This document shows, one piece after another, positions 11,305 through 21,320 of a DNA stretch of 64,000 nt. Each line of letters starts with the position of its first letter. Position 1 is the first letter of the stretch. The stretch comes from Aselliscus stoliczkanus (lineage: Eukaryota > Chordata > Mammalia > Chiroptera > Hipposideridae): contig CM066730.1 of assembly GCA_033961575.1 (NCBI GenBank), positions 116,277,523 through 116,341,522 on the forward strand. Direction: 5' to 3'. Both the position numbers and the translations under genes were made by a program. Below the pieces are notes generated by a model that was not told the origin of the DNA, did not search any database, and saw nothing but the letters and a program-made list of their open reading frames with translations.

Positions 11305-11730
11305 TCCTTGTTCTGGTTATTTGAGCTACGTTACAAATTATCCCAAAGCTTAGTGGCTTAAAGCAGTGACAGAATTTAATTTGCTCATGGATCTGCAATT
11401 TGGGCAGGACTTAGTGCGGATAACTTGTCTCTTCTTTACTAGGTGTCAGCTGGGGTGGCTCAAAGAGGAATAGAATAATTATTTACATGTCTGGCAGTTG
11501 ATACTGGAAAGACTCAAACAGCTGGAGGTTGACCCAGCTGAGCCTCCACAGGTCTCCTTGTCTATGCGATTTGCCAGGTGGTCTCTCCAGCGTGTTGGCA
11601 TGAAAGCTGCCAGGCTTCCTATATCCAAGAGAGAGTTGGGGTAGGAAAGAGAAAGTGGGGCAGGTGGAAGCTGTCTGCTTTTTCTAACTTCCTCTTGGAA
11701 ATCATTCACCATCGCAGTGTTTTTCCATTA
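11305..11730. repeat. Ancient LTR-like remnant (MaLR/MLT1-style)
   Basis: The phrase ACAAATTATCCCAAAGCTTA, followed by GTGGCTTAAAGCAGTGACAG, is a hallmark of old mammalian MaLR-type long terminal repeats as I recall them. The rest is too diverged to delimit. Orientation and exact family are uncertain, and an old DNA-transposon remnant is possible. Open frames across it (11479-11712 and 11578-11826) are not genes. Confidence 0.4.
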
Positions 11731-12079
11731 AAAACGAGCCACGAAGGCTGCCCCATGCTCAAGGGAAGGGGGATTAGTCTTTACCTTTTGCTGGAAGAAT
11801 GTCAGAGAATTTGTGAATTTGTTTGAAAACCACTGCTGTACCATGAACCTTGACTGAGTAGCTCCTCCCCTGTCTCAGCTTTCAGCAAAAATGGGCAAAA
11901 ATGGGAAAGAAGTGTGAGTTGTCAGCAACACCCATCACCCCCCAACTGTGGCCATCCCTTCAGGACCTCTCTTCCCCCCAGTAACGGCGCTGTGTGGCCT
12001 TTGAGCTTCTCTCCTCACCCAAGCTCAGAACTTTCCCCTTCAACCCCCGACATGCCTCCACATCTCCACGATAACGCTT

Positions 12080-12200
12080 ATCTAGACGCTTAGTTCACCC
12101 AGGACAGTGAAGCCCAGAGAGAGGCTGGGCACTTTAGCAACGCAGCTGGCAGGGCTCCTGCAGCATCGGCATCCCCGGTGCCTGAGCCACCCCTGCCCAA
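12080..12200 (-). repeat. MIR fragment
   Basis: The text AGTGAAGCCCAGAGAGAGGC, a GCAACGCAGCTGGCAGGGCT part and a following G+C-rich end match a reverse-complement MIR. It lies in a G+C-rich patch (11930-12200) with no CpG-island features. Confidence 0.5.
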
Positions 12201-13100
12201 GAATAAAAGAGCCATAGCACACATTTTCACCAACCATACATCACTGATCCCTCTTCATTTGTATTAATGATATGCCACAGCTTTCCAAGGGCGTTTCTAC
12301 AAAAATCTTCATCGTCCACTTTAGTACATTGCACTCTCATGTTCCCTGAAATATCCAATCAACTTGGCGTTAATAGAAGGTATGAGCCCTGGTATGGCAG
12401 ACACCGGTTCAGTGGCATAGAAAAGAGGTGGGTTAGTTTTTCTAGGAAGAATACCGTGGTTGCAGAGACAAAGCAGAATTTTTCTTCTTTGGCTCTTCTG
12501 ATGATTTCAGTGTGCTGGAAAATAAAATGTAGCACGTTGGTATTTTCATAAATCTTGCTGCATATTTTTCTCAAGTTCATGAAAATGCATTTTTAGAAAA
12601 CAAAATTTAAGTACTAAACCTTCGTAGAGTTTTGAGAAATAATAGGGAATATTGTTTTATGTGCTACTAAAACAAATTAATATAGTTTTGTCGGTGTTGT
12701 CTGGCATGTCCTCTGCCTTATTTCCCAAATATCACATTTTCACTGTGTTCTTAAAGCTGAAGTAGTCTGTAAGATTTACGGTGTGAGGGCCAATGGCTCT
12801 ACACCTTGTTTTTAATCATCTTATAAACTGCATAGTGGTCTATGAGGGCACAAGCCAAGTACATTTTCTGATTTTAAAATATGGCACTTGACTTAGGAAG
12901 TGTAGACATGACCCTTGGCTCCTAATTCCTAATCCCTTCATCACATGTGAGCAGTGGGTCTTATGCTACTTCATCTTACACCCAATGTTGACTCTCCAGG
13001 AGGCTGCAGGCACCTGCACCAGGGATCCTGGGAAGTTACCGCAATGCCAGGTTCATAGGCTGGGTTCAGACAGAGTTGACCATGACCATCACTAGTGGCC
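12201..13100. other. No gene or recognised repeat
   Basis: Overlapping frames 12267-12551 (plus) and 12359-12580 (minus) are 94 and 73 codons long with no recognisable domain. Neither is likely coding. Confidence 0.35.
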
Positions 13101-13104
13101 ACCT

Positions 13105-13320
13105 AGGGAGTGATTGCTGTGTGCGCAGGGACTTGAAATGCTTCATCTTATTTAATCCTCTGAGATAGGTGTTCATGTCCATGTTTACAAGTATAAAACC
13201 AAGGCTTTGAGAAATTAAGTAGTTTGCCCAAGATTGCCTACTCATCATGGTGAAAACTTGATTCTAACCTGGGCTTTCTGACTCCCTGGCCCTTGCTTTT
13301 AACCTAATACTCACATTATA
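13105..13320 (-). repeat. MIR fragment
   Basis: The text runs CTTATTTAATCCTCTGAGAT, then GAGAAATTAAGTAGTTTGCC, then TTCTAACCTGGGCTTTCTGA, a clear reverse-complement MIR order. It is moderately diverged. Confidence 0.75.
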
Positions 13321-13329
13321 ACCATTAGT

Positions 13330-14285
13330 AGAGTAATTTACTAATTCTCCGTCCTTTTGCCCTCTCCCACTACCTTATCATAATGCAGAAATTCCCAGTT
13401 CCTGGAGGATTCTCTTTCCTTGCAGTGGTATTGCTGAGATACATCATTTCTCTCATGCACTGTGAGATAACATGTATACTAAGAAGAGAATCCAAATAGA
13501 AGTCTGTTGCATGAGGGCCAAATAAGCCTCATAGGGCTCAGTGACATTGTGTTGCCCCATGATGAATATGTTCTTATAATTGCATTGAACATACGGGAAG
13601 CAGTGGAGTTGATAGTCAGCCCTGCATTGAACCTGTGGAGGAAGGAAGAAGGACCAGGCTACTTCCCACTGCCCTGTGTTAATTGGACAATTTTATGAGT
13701 GAGCCTGTTGGGGGACTTTGCAGAGTTCAATGAGATGATAAGCTATGAGAAAATGAAAGAGCAGCTCTAGTAAAAGGAACACTAAGCAATAAATGCCTTT
13801 AAAAATTAGGAACCTGGAGGGTGAAGGGTGCCTCTTCCACCTCACCCAAAGGTTGCTGAGGAAAGAAAGGAGGAAGCAAAGACTCCCAGGTTGATATCCA
13901 CGTGGAAGCAGTGAAAATCAGGATTCAAGGCCTTGTCGGCTGACTCTAAAGTCAGTGGCAATGAGAGGAGCTTGTCCCACGGAAGTTCTGATGGCAATTC
14001 CCTTTATACTTCAGCTTGTGGTGTCATCCAGCCAACTTTTATGATAAAAGACCTGCATGAATTCAGTGTGCTAAGCACTATACCATAGCCAACAGGCCTT
14101 GGGGGTGAGAAGAATAACCAGATGACTGACGGTAACAGTGACAAGAACTATGACTGAGAGAAACACTGAGTACAGTTGATAGGGGGGCAAGCCCCCATCT
14201 AAAATAGATTTGTCTAGCAAGACTTTCCAGAAGTGGTGACATCTGAGATGAGATGAGCATTTCTTTATTTTTATGATAGTTTTAT
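13330..14285. other. No gene or recognised repeat
   Basis: Mixed sequence with only short, domain-less frames (13507-13698 plus and 14078-14260 minus). A GAGATGAGATGAGC patch near 14248 is a tiny tandem repeat. Confidence 0.35.
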
Positions 14286-14287
14286 TA

Positions 14288-14291
<4 letters not shown>

Positions 14292-14318
<27 letters not shown>

Positions 14319-14329
14319 CTGTGTGTGTA
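14292..14329. repeat. (TG)n microsatellite
   Basis: About 19 TG units with one TC interruption. Frames reading Thr-His repeats across it on the minus strand are artefacts. Confidence 0.95.
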
Positions 14330-14778
14330 TACTTGTATACATTTACACCAGAGAAACTTTAAAAACTTATATAGTAGATGTTGAATAAGAGTGAGTGGTG
14401 ACTGCAAATATCCTTGCTTTGTTCCTGATCTAAGAAAGAAAGCATTTACCACTAAGCATAATATTATCTGTAAGGTTTTTATAATCTTTATCAAGTTGAG
14501 GAACTTCTCTATACTTATGTTTCTTATGTGTTTTAGTGTTCTTATCATTGAGTGGGTGTCGAATTTTTTAAAAATACTTTTCTGCACCTAGTGATACGGT
14601 CACATATTTCTTCTTTAATCTGTAAATATGGTAGATGATGTTGATTTACTCTTGCGATATTGAACCAGCCAACTTGATTATGGTATATCAATTTTTATAT
14701 ATTTCTGAATTCTATTTGCTAATATTTCATTATGGAATTTTATATCTGTGGGAGATATTGATCTGTAGTTGTGTGTTG

Positions 14779-14812
14779 TGGTGGTGGTGTGTGTGTGTGT
14801 GTGTGTGTGTGT
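14779..14812. repeat. (TG)n microsatellite
   Basis: A GTGGTGG lead-in followed by about 14 TG units, inside the old LINE-1. Confidence 0.95.
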
Positions 14813-14970
14813 TGCCTGGTTTTGGTATTAGGATAATACTAGTTTAATAAAATGAATTGGGAAATGTTTCATCTTCTATTTTCTGGAAGAGATTATATAA
14901 AATTGGTGTAAAATCTCCTTTAAACATTTGGCAGAATTCTTCAGTGAAACTGTGTGCCAGGAGTGTTCTT

Positions 14971-15081
14971 TTTTTTTTTTTTTTTTTTTTGAGGGCAGTG
15001 TCACTGGCCCTCATATGTGGGACCGAACCAGGGCCGCTGGCTTCCCAGGCCAGCACTTAACCACCGCACCACTCGGCCAGC
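14971..15081 (-). mobile_element. Short tRNA-derived SINE (copy D)
   Basis: Only a tRNA-like head (B-box-like GGTTCGGTCCC on the minus strand) plus GCCAGTGACACTGCCCTC and a poly(A) tail, seen as the T-run 14971-14990. The target duplication CCAGGAGTGTTCTT is exact (14957-14970 and 15082-15095). This short form equals the head of the long SINE. Confidence 0.93.
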
Positions 15082-15121
15082 CCAGGAGTGTTCTTCTTTG
15101 AAGTTCTAAGATTATCAATTT

Positions 15122-15250
15122 GGGCCGGCCAAGTGGCACAGTGGTTAAGCACTGGCTTGGGAAGCCAGCTGCCCTGGTTCGGGTCCCACATATGAGGGCA
15201 AGTGATACTGCCCTCAAAAAAATAAATAAATAAAAATAAAATAAAATAGT
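15122..15250 (+). mobile_element. Short tRNA-derived SINE (copy E)
   Basis: Head GGGCCGGCCAAGTGGCACAG, B-box-like GGTTCGGGTCC, then the same short 3' part as copy D and an (AAAT)n-type tail. A short duplication TCAATTT flanks it (15115-15121 and 15255-15261). It sits 40 bp from copy D in opposite orientation. Confidence 0.9.
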
Positions 15251-17015
15251 TGATTCAATTTTCTTAATAATTATAGGATTATTCAAGTGATCGGCTTCAT
15301 CTTGAGTGAGTTGTGATAGTTTCTGTTTTTCAAAGATTGGTCCATTTCACGTAAGTTGTTGAATTTATGAATGTAGAGTTCTTCGTAATTTTCCCTTATT
15401 TTTCCTTATATGTCTTCAGGACCTGTAGGAATATCCTGTTTCGTTCTTGATGTTGGTAATTTGTGTCTTCTCTCTTTTTCCTTTGTCAGTCTTGTTAGAG
15501 GATTGTCAATTTTATTGATTTTTTTCAAAAAACCAGTTTTTTGTAATATTGTTTTTCTGTTTTCAATGTCGTTGAGTTCTGTTCTTTATTATTTTCTTCC
15601 TTCTGCTTGCTTTGATCTCAGGGGGCTTTTGCTTCTCTTATTCTATCTTCTTGAGGTGAAAGCTTAATTACTGATTTAAGACTTTTCCTCTCTTTTCAAC
15701 CTAAGCCTTTAGTACTATAATTTTCCTTCTAAGCATTACGTTAGCTGTGCCCCACAAATTTTAATATTTTTTATTTCATTGCAATGTATTTCTCAATTTG
15801 CCCTAACACTTCCATTTTGATCCACTGACTATTTAGCAATGTGTTGTTTAGTTTTAAATGTTTGAAGCTTTTCTTGTTATTAATTTCAGGATTGACTCCA
15901 TTGTGGTCAGAGAATACACTCTGTATAATTTCACTTCTTTTAAATTTGTTGAGGTTTGTTTTATGGCCGATGATATACCAAGTTAAACATATCTTTAAAA
16001 GAATGTGTACTCTGCTGTTGTTGGATGTTCTGTAATGTCAGTTAGATTCCGCTGGTTGCTGATGTTGTTGAGGATTCTTCTGTATCCTTCCTGATTTTAT
16101 GTCTAGTTCTATTACTTACTGAGAGAGGGTTGTCGAAATCTCCGACTATAACTGTCGATTTGTCAACTTCCCTTTTCTGTTCTATCAGTTTTACTTCACA
16201 TATTTTGCAGCTCTATGCTTTTGTGCATAGCCATTTAGAATTGCTATGTCTTCTGGATGGACTGATCCTTTTGGCATTTTGTAATGTCTTTCTGTCTCTG
16301 GTAGTTTTCTTTGCTCTGAAATCTACTTTATCTGACAATAATATAGCATCTCCTGTTTTCTTTTGACTAAGGTTTGCATAATGTATTTTTTTCTTGTTCT
16401 TTTATTTACAATCTTCCTACATCATTATGTTTGAAGTGAGTTTTTGTGGACAGCATATATCGTTGTGTTAGATTTTTTTAATCTAGTTTGTCAATATCTG
16501 ACTATTAATTGGTATACTTAGACCATTTGCAGTTAATGTAATTATTGACATTTTAGACTTAAGTCAGCCATTTTCTTTTTTCTTTTCTGTTTGTTCTGGT
16601 TTTTTATTTCTCTGCATTTTTCCTGCCTTCATGTGGATTACTTGAACAATTTTTTAAATTCCATTTTTATTTATCTATAGTGGTTTTTTAGTATGTCTCT
16701 TTGTGTAGCTTTTTTAGCTCTAGGTATTATATTACATATACATAACATAGTCTACTGTTTTTGACATTTTATCAGTTTGACTGAAGTATTGAAATCTTTT
16801 TCTCCTTTACTTCCCTTTACTTTTCTTCATTTATAATATAATTGTTTTAAATATTTCCTGTACAATATATTTGGAATCACATCAGGTGGTATTATAATTT
16901 TTGCTTCAGATGTCAAGCATTATTTAAAAAACCCAAGAGAAAAATGGTATTGAATTTACTCATACTTTTATTTTCTGTTGCCCTTTCTTCTTTCCTAATG
17001 TTCCAAGATGTTTTT

Positions 17016-17380
17016 TAACTTTATTGGGGAACAATGTGTTTTTAACAGGACACCCATCAGTTCCAAGTCAAGTTGTTGTCCTTCAATCTTAGTTGTGGAG
17101 GGCCCAGCTCAGCTCTAAGTCCAGTCGCCACTTTCAATCTAGTTGCGGGAAGCACAGCCCACTACCCCATTGAGGAGTCAAACCGGCAACCTTTGTTGTA
17201 CAGAGCATGTGCTCTAACCAACTGAACCATCCAGCCGCCCACCGGCAGCTTAGCAGCAGCTCAGCTCAAGTTGTCTTCAATCTAGCTGTGGGGGGCGCAG
17301 CTCACTGGCACATGTGGGAACCTAACCGGCAACTCTGTTGCTCAGGGCACCCGCTCTAACCAGCTGAGCCACCTGGCCTC
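17016..17380 (-). mobile_element. Two-unit tRNA-derived SINE (copy F)
   Basis: On the minus strand, two tRNA-like heads (first at 17380) with linkers and an AATAAAGTT-like end. Flanks CCAAGATGTTTTTTA (17003 on) and CCAAGATTTCTTCTT (17381 on) are an imperfect target duplication. It is more diverged than the other copies and lies inside the old LINE-1. Confidence 0.85.
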
Positions 17381-18384
17381 CCAAGATTTCTTCTTTTATT
17401 ATTCCCTTTCTGTTTAGAAAACTTCCTTTAGCTTATTTTATTGTATTTTATTTTATTTTGCTTAGGTTAGGCTTGCTGGCCACAAAATCTTAGTTTTCAT
17501 TTATCGGAGAATGCCTTGATTTTCCCTTCATTCCTAAAGGATATCCAATAGGATATTGGATTGATGATTTTTGGGGGTTTTGTTTTTAGTACTTGAAAAA
17601 AATGTGTCATTTCTTTCTAGCCTCCATAATTCTGATGAACAATCACTTTTATTTGAATTATTTTTCCCTATAGATAAGTTGAAATTTCTCTCTTGCTGCT
17701 TCCAAGAAATTTTTTTGTCTTTAGTTTTCAGAAGTTTGACCATGGTATGCCTTGGTGAGGGTTTTTTTTGTTTTGTTTTGTTTTGTTTTTTTTAGTTTAT
17801 CCTTTTTGGAATCTGTTCGGCTTCTTGAATCTGTAGGATTATGTTTTTTTTATGTTTTTTGCCAACTTTGGGAAGTTTTCAGCCATTATATCTTTGAATA
17901 TTTTTTCAGCCTTCCCTCTTTCTCCTTTCCATCTGGGATTCTGATGACATGAATGTTAGAACTTTTGTTATAGGCCCACAAGTTCATTTGCTTCTTCTTT
18001 ATATCTTCTATTTCTTTGCTATACCTTTCAACTTTTTTTTCATTTGTTTCAAGCATGTCTGTAGTTGCTCATTCAAGTATTTTTATGATGGCTGCTTTAA
18101 AATTTTTGTCACATAATTCTAACTCCTCTATCACCTTAGTGTTAGTATCTATTGATTGTCTTTTTTAAATTAAAATTGTGATTTTCCTTGTTCTTGAGAT
18201 GTTGTGTGATTTTCAATTGAAACCTGAACATTTTAGGTAGTATATTACAAAATGCTGGATTTTATTTAAACCTGTTTTAAATAAACAGGTTTATTTTAAA
18301 TAAACAGAACCACTGTTCTGGCAAGGCAAAGATGAGGGTACTGCTTCATTACTGCCAGATGAGGGGGTTTGTCTCTGGCTTCCT

Positions 18385-18940
18385 TTATCAGCATAACCTT
18401 TTGAAATTACTTCATGTCATTGCCAGTATCAGTAGGTTGCTCATTTTTATTTCGTATACATAGTATTCCTGAGTACCTGTAAAAAAATGCCACAATTTTT
18501 TTCATTGACCTTTTACCCATATGTTTATTTATTATATTGGATTGTAGATCAATTTTAGTACAAATGACATTTAATAATATTGAATCATACAAAGAGGACC
18601 CAAATATTTATTTAGATTATATTTAATGTCCCCCTATAATATTTTGTACTTTTGTTGTTTCCTTATCTAGTTGATATTTTTGGTGCTATTATAATTGGTA
18701 TTGTTTCTTAAATTTATTTTCTCTTCTAGTTGTTTATTTCTTGTATGTAGAAATACAATTGATTAAATTGTATATAGTGACCTTGTCTCTGCAACCTTGC
18801 TAAATTCACTTAGTTCTAGTTTTTTTGTGTGTGAACATTGTAGGATTTTCTATGTACATGATCATGTCATATAAAAAACAAAACCATAATTATACTCCTT
18901 CCTTTCTGAACAATGTGCCTTTTCTCCCTTTCTTTCTTTC

Positions 18941-18984
<44 letters not shown>

Positions 18985-19435
18985 TTTTTCTTTCTTTTCT
19001 TTTCTTTTCTTTTCTTTTCTTTTCTTTTCTTTTCTTTTCTTTTCTCTTCTCTTTTTTCTTCTCTTCTCTTCTCTTCTCTCAACTTATTCCTCCAACCAGG
19101 ACCTTTAATACAACATTGAGAGCAGTTGTGTGTGTGAACATCCTAACCTATTTCCAATCTTAGGGGAAAGTATTCAGTTTTTCACCATTAAATACGATGT
19201 TAGCTGCATAGATGCTCTTTGTCAGATTGAGAAAGATTCCTTCTATTTATAGTTTGCTGAGAATTTTTTATTTCATGACTAGGCATTAAATGTTTTAATA
19301 TTGCTTTTCTACAGCCATTAAGATAATCATATGGTTTTCTTTATTCTGTTGGTATGGTGAATTGACCTGTTTTTTAAATGTGATAAATAATAACTAGTTA
19401 AATCAATGATCAACATAAAAGTATTTCTACTAAAG
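18385..19435 (-). mobile_element. Second antisense LINE-1 ORF2 fragment
   Basis: The plus strand reads reverse-complement ORF2: GATATTTTTGGTGCTATTAT near 18672, GTAGAAATACAATTGATTAA near 18747 and TTTTCTATGTACATGATCAT near 18845. It covers the same ORF2 part as the left end of the preceding LINE-1 plus more 3' sequence, so it is a separate copy. The TTTC tract sits within it. Confidence 0.7.
18921..19079. repeat. (TTTC)n/(TTTTC)n/(TCTTC)n compound microsatellite
   Basis: The tract changes from TTTC units to TTTTC units (about 18974-19045) and then TCTTC-like units. All-pyrimidine on this strand. The 112-codon Phe/Leu/Ser frame and the Lys/Arg/Glu frame on the other strand are products of the repeat. 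Confidence 0.97.
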
Positions 19436-19559
19436 TTACAAGTTAAGGAGACTTGTTTTCACCTTTATTTACTATTGTGCTTAAATTTCTAGCCAATTCA
19501 ATACAATATAAAACAGAAGTAAGAGGCACAACACCATCATATGCCTCATTACCTTATTT

Positions 19560-19965
19560 ATTTTTGTGTCCTGTGTTCACTCACATTTGGCCACTGTCCA
19601 GAAACACTCCGTCCTTAGGGTTTTGCATTACTTGTCCTGTCTGTCTTGAACACTTCTCTTTCAGACATGCGTATGCCTCATCCCTCTCGTCACCAAGCTA
19701 CTCAGGGAGGTCTGCATAGACCACCTTAATTAAAATTGCCAAACTCTCCCCTCCTGCATTCCTTGTTTCCCTTACCTGCACACATACTGTATTTATTTAT
19801 TGTTTTCATCACCTTCACACATACTGTATTTATTTATTGTTTTTATCCCCCACTGGAATGTAAGCTCCCTTAGGGTGGGGCTTTTTGTATGTATTACTCA
19901 CATGTGTATTCCCATTGTCTAGTATCATGTCTAGTATGTGTATTGAATGAATGAATAATAATTGA
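19560..19965 (+). repeat. L2-like 3' region with a 37-bp tandem duplication
   Basis: The text CACTGGAATGTAAGCTCCCT, then AGTATCATGTCTAGTATGTG and a terminal GAATGAATGAATAA-type end match an L2 3' end. A unit starting CACACATACTGTATTTATTT is repeated in tandem at 19779 and 19816, period 37 bp. Confidence 0.6.
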
Positions 19966-20589
19966 AAAGAAAGAGACCAAAATCATGATTATTTACCTTG
20001 CTAAATTGTCTGATGATAAATCCCAAAGCAGTAGTAGAAAACTATTAAAACTAATAGACAAATCAGGTGGGAAGATCAATTGTTATTTCATGTAGTAGCA
20101 ACAATCTATTAGTTAATGTTTTTCAAATTTTCTGCAAATATATAAAGCCCAGGAAAAACATTTATTAAAAAATTTATAAGACCCACATAAGAAAAATGAT
20201 AAAACCTTACTTAGAGACATAAAATAAGAAAAAGATAAAAGGATATGTTTCTGGATGATTACTAAATCTCAACATATATTGTGAGGATTCTATTTTTTTC
20301 TAAATTTATATATTTAATAATCTTTAATATTTATATTATTTAATGTTATATATCTAATATTGTTCCAATCAAATCACAAAAGGATTTCTTTTGCCTTCAT
20401 AGATGAGTTGAAGTTTGTCTAAATTCAAGAATAAGTGGGTAAAAATAGCAAAGAATAGCAATATTAGCAATAATAGCAATATTTTCTGTTGATTAGAGAA
20501 TATCCCTTATAAGATATTAAAGCATAATATTATACAGTAGTACTTCAAGTGGTACTAGTAGAAGAGTAGACATAAAAATTAAGGAAACA

Positions 20590-21035
20590 GGGCCGGCCGA
20601 GTGGCGCATTGGTTAAGAGCTGGTTTTGGGATGCCAGCGGCCCGGGTTCAGATCCCACATATGAGGGCCAGTGACACTGCCATCTACAGCTAACAACAGC
20701 TCCACTGGAGCTGGGCTATGTGAGCTCCGGCGACGGTGTAGGCTGCAGCCCCTGCTGCAGTGGGCTGCCATAGGCTTCAGTGAGTGGCCAGCAGCCAGCG
20801 TGAGCTGCCAATAGCCACGGCGAGCGACCATCCAGAGGCCGGCGATAGATCTGCCTCATCTGGGAAGAGGACAATGATGATACCAACATGGGCCAGTGAA
20901 GCAATGTCCTCCGCAACTAGACTGTAGAACTGAAAGACAGCAACTTGTCTGTTCCCCTTCCCATATTCCCCAACGCTGTTCCCCTCCCCCAATTCCCCAA
21001 TGAAATCTTTAAAAATAAAATCTTTAAAAAAAAAC
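20590..21035 (+). mobile_element. Long composite SINE (copy G)
   Basis: Head GGGCCGGCCGAGTGGCGCAT, B-box-like GGTTCAGATCC, G+C-rich middle, C-rich block and a doubled AAAATCTTTAAAA tail. The target duplication ATTAAGGAAACA is exact (20578-20589 and 21036-21047). It is inserted in a LINE-1 remnant. Confidence 0.93.
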
Positions 21036-21320
21036 ATTAAGGAAACATAATAGACGGTGTACATAATGATTGATTAATCATTTTTTAAAACTGGGTATCA
21101 CATGGCACATCAAAATAAATTCTATATGGTTCAAAATGTTAAATGTAAAACCTAAAAAGTAATAAGCCATTAAGAAAAAGAGAAACAAGTCATTTTTATG
21201 TGCCATTAGCATAGGGGTAAAGGGAACTATGTAAGGGTAATACAGGAAAAGGAATCACAACTGGAAAAATCAATCACCTTGACTACATTTTACACCCTAT
21301 TAGTATCCCTTAAATTGATT

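Larger units (their letters stand above)
14340..18370 (-). mobile_element. Old antisense LINE-1, interrupted by SINEs
   Basis: The plus strand reads as decayed reverse-complement LINE-1 ORF2. Examples are the ATTTTATTGATTTTTTTCAA stretch near 15510 and the TGTGCCCCACAAATTTTAAT stretch near 15747. Farther right (about 17520-18250) is text typical of the old LINE-1 5' region, such as GACCATGGTATGCCTTGGTG. Coordinates therefore run from mid-ORF2 (left) to the 5' end (right). Frames are broken everywhere. SINEs D, E and F lie inside it; removing them restores continuity. Confidence 0.8.
19440..21320 (+). mobile_element. Sense LINE-1 ORF2 remnant (split)
   Basis: Sense-orientation ORF2-like text: TGTGCTTAAATTTCTAGCCA near 19480, then AATCCCAAAGCAGTAGTAGA near 20020. 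After SINE G come the AAAATAAATTCTATATGGTT part near 21110 and the CACCTTGACTACATTTTACA part near 21275. All frames are broken. An L2-like piece (about 19560-19965) separates the first 100 bp from the rest, and SINE G lies in the right half. Confidence 0.65.

Noticed and set aside
18825..19163. 112-codon open frame with Phe/Leu/Ser repeats and a Lys/Glu-repeat frame on the other strand
   Set aside because: Both are translations of the TTTC/TTTTC microsatellite.
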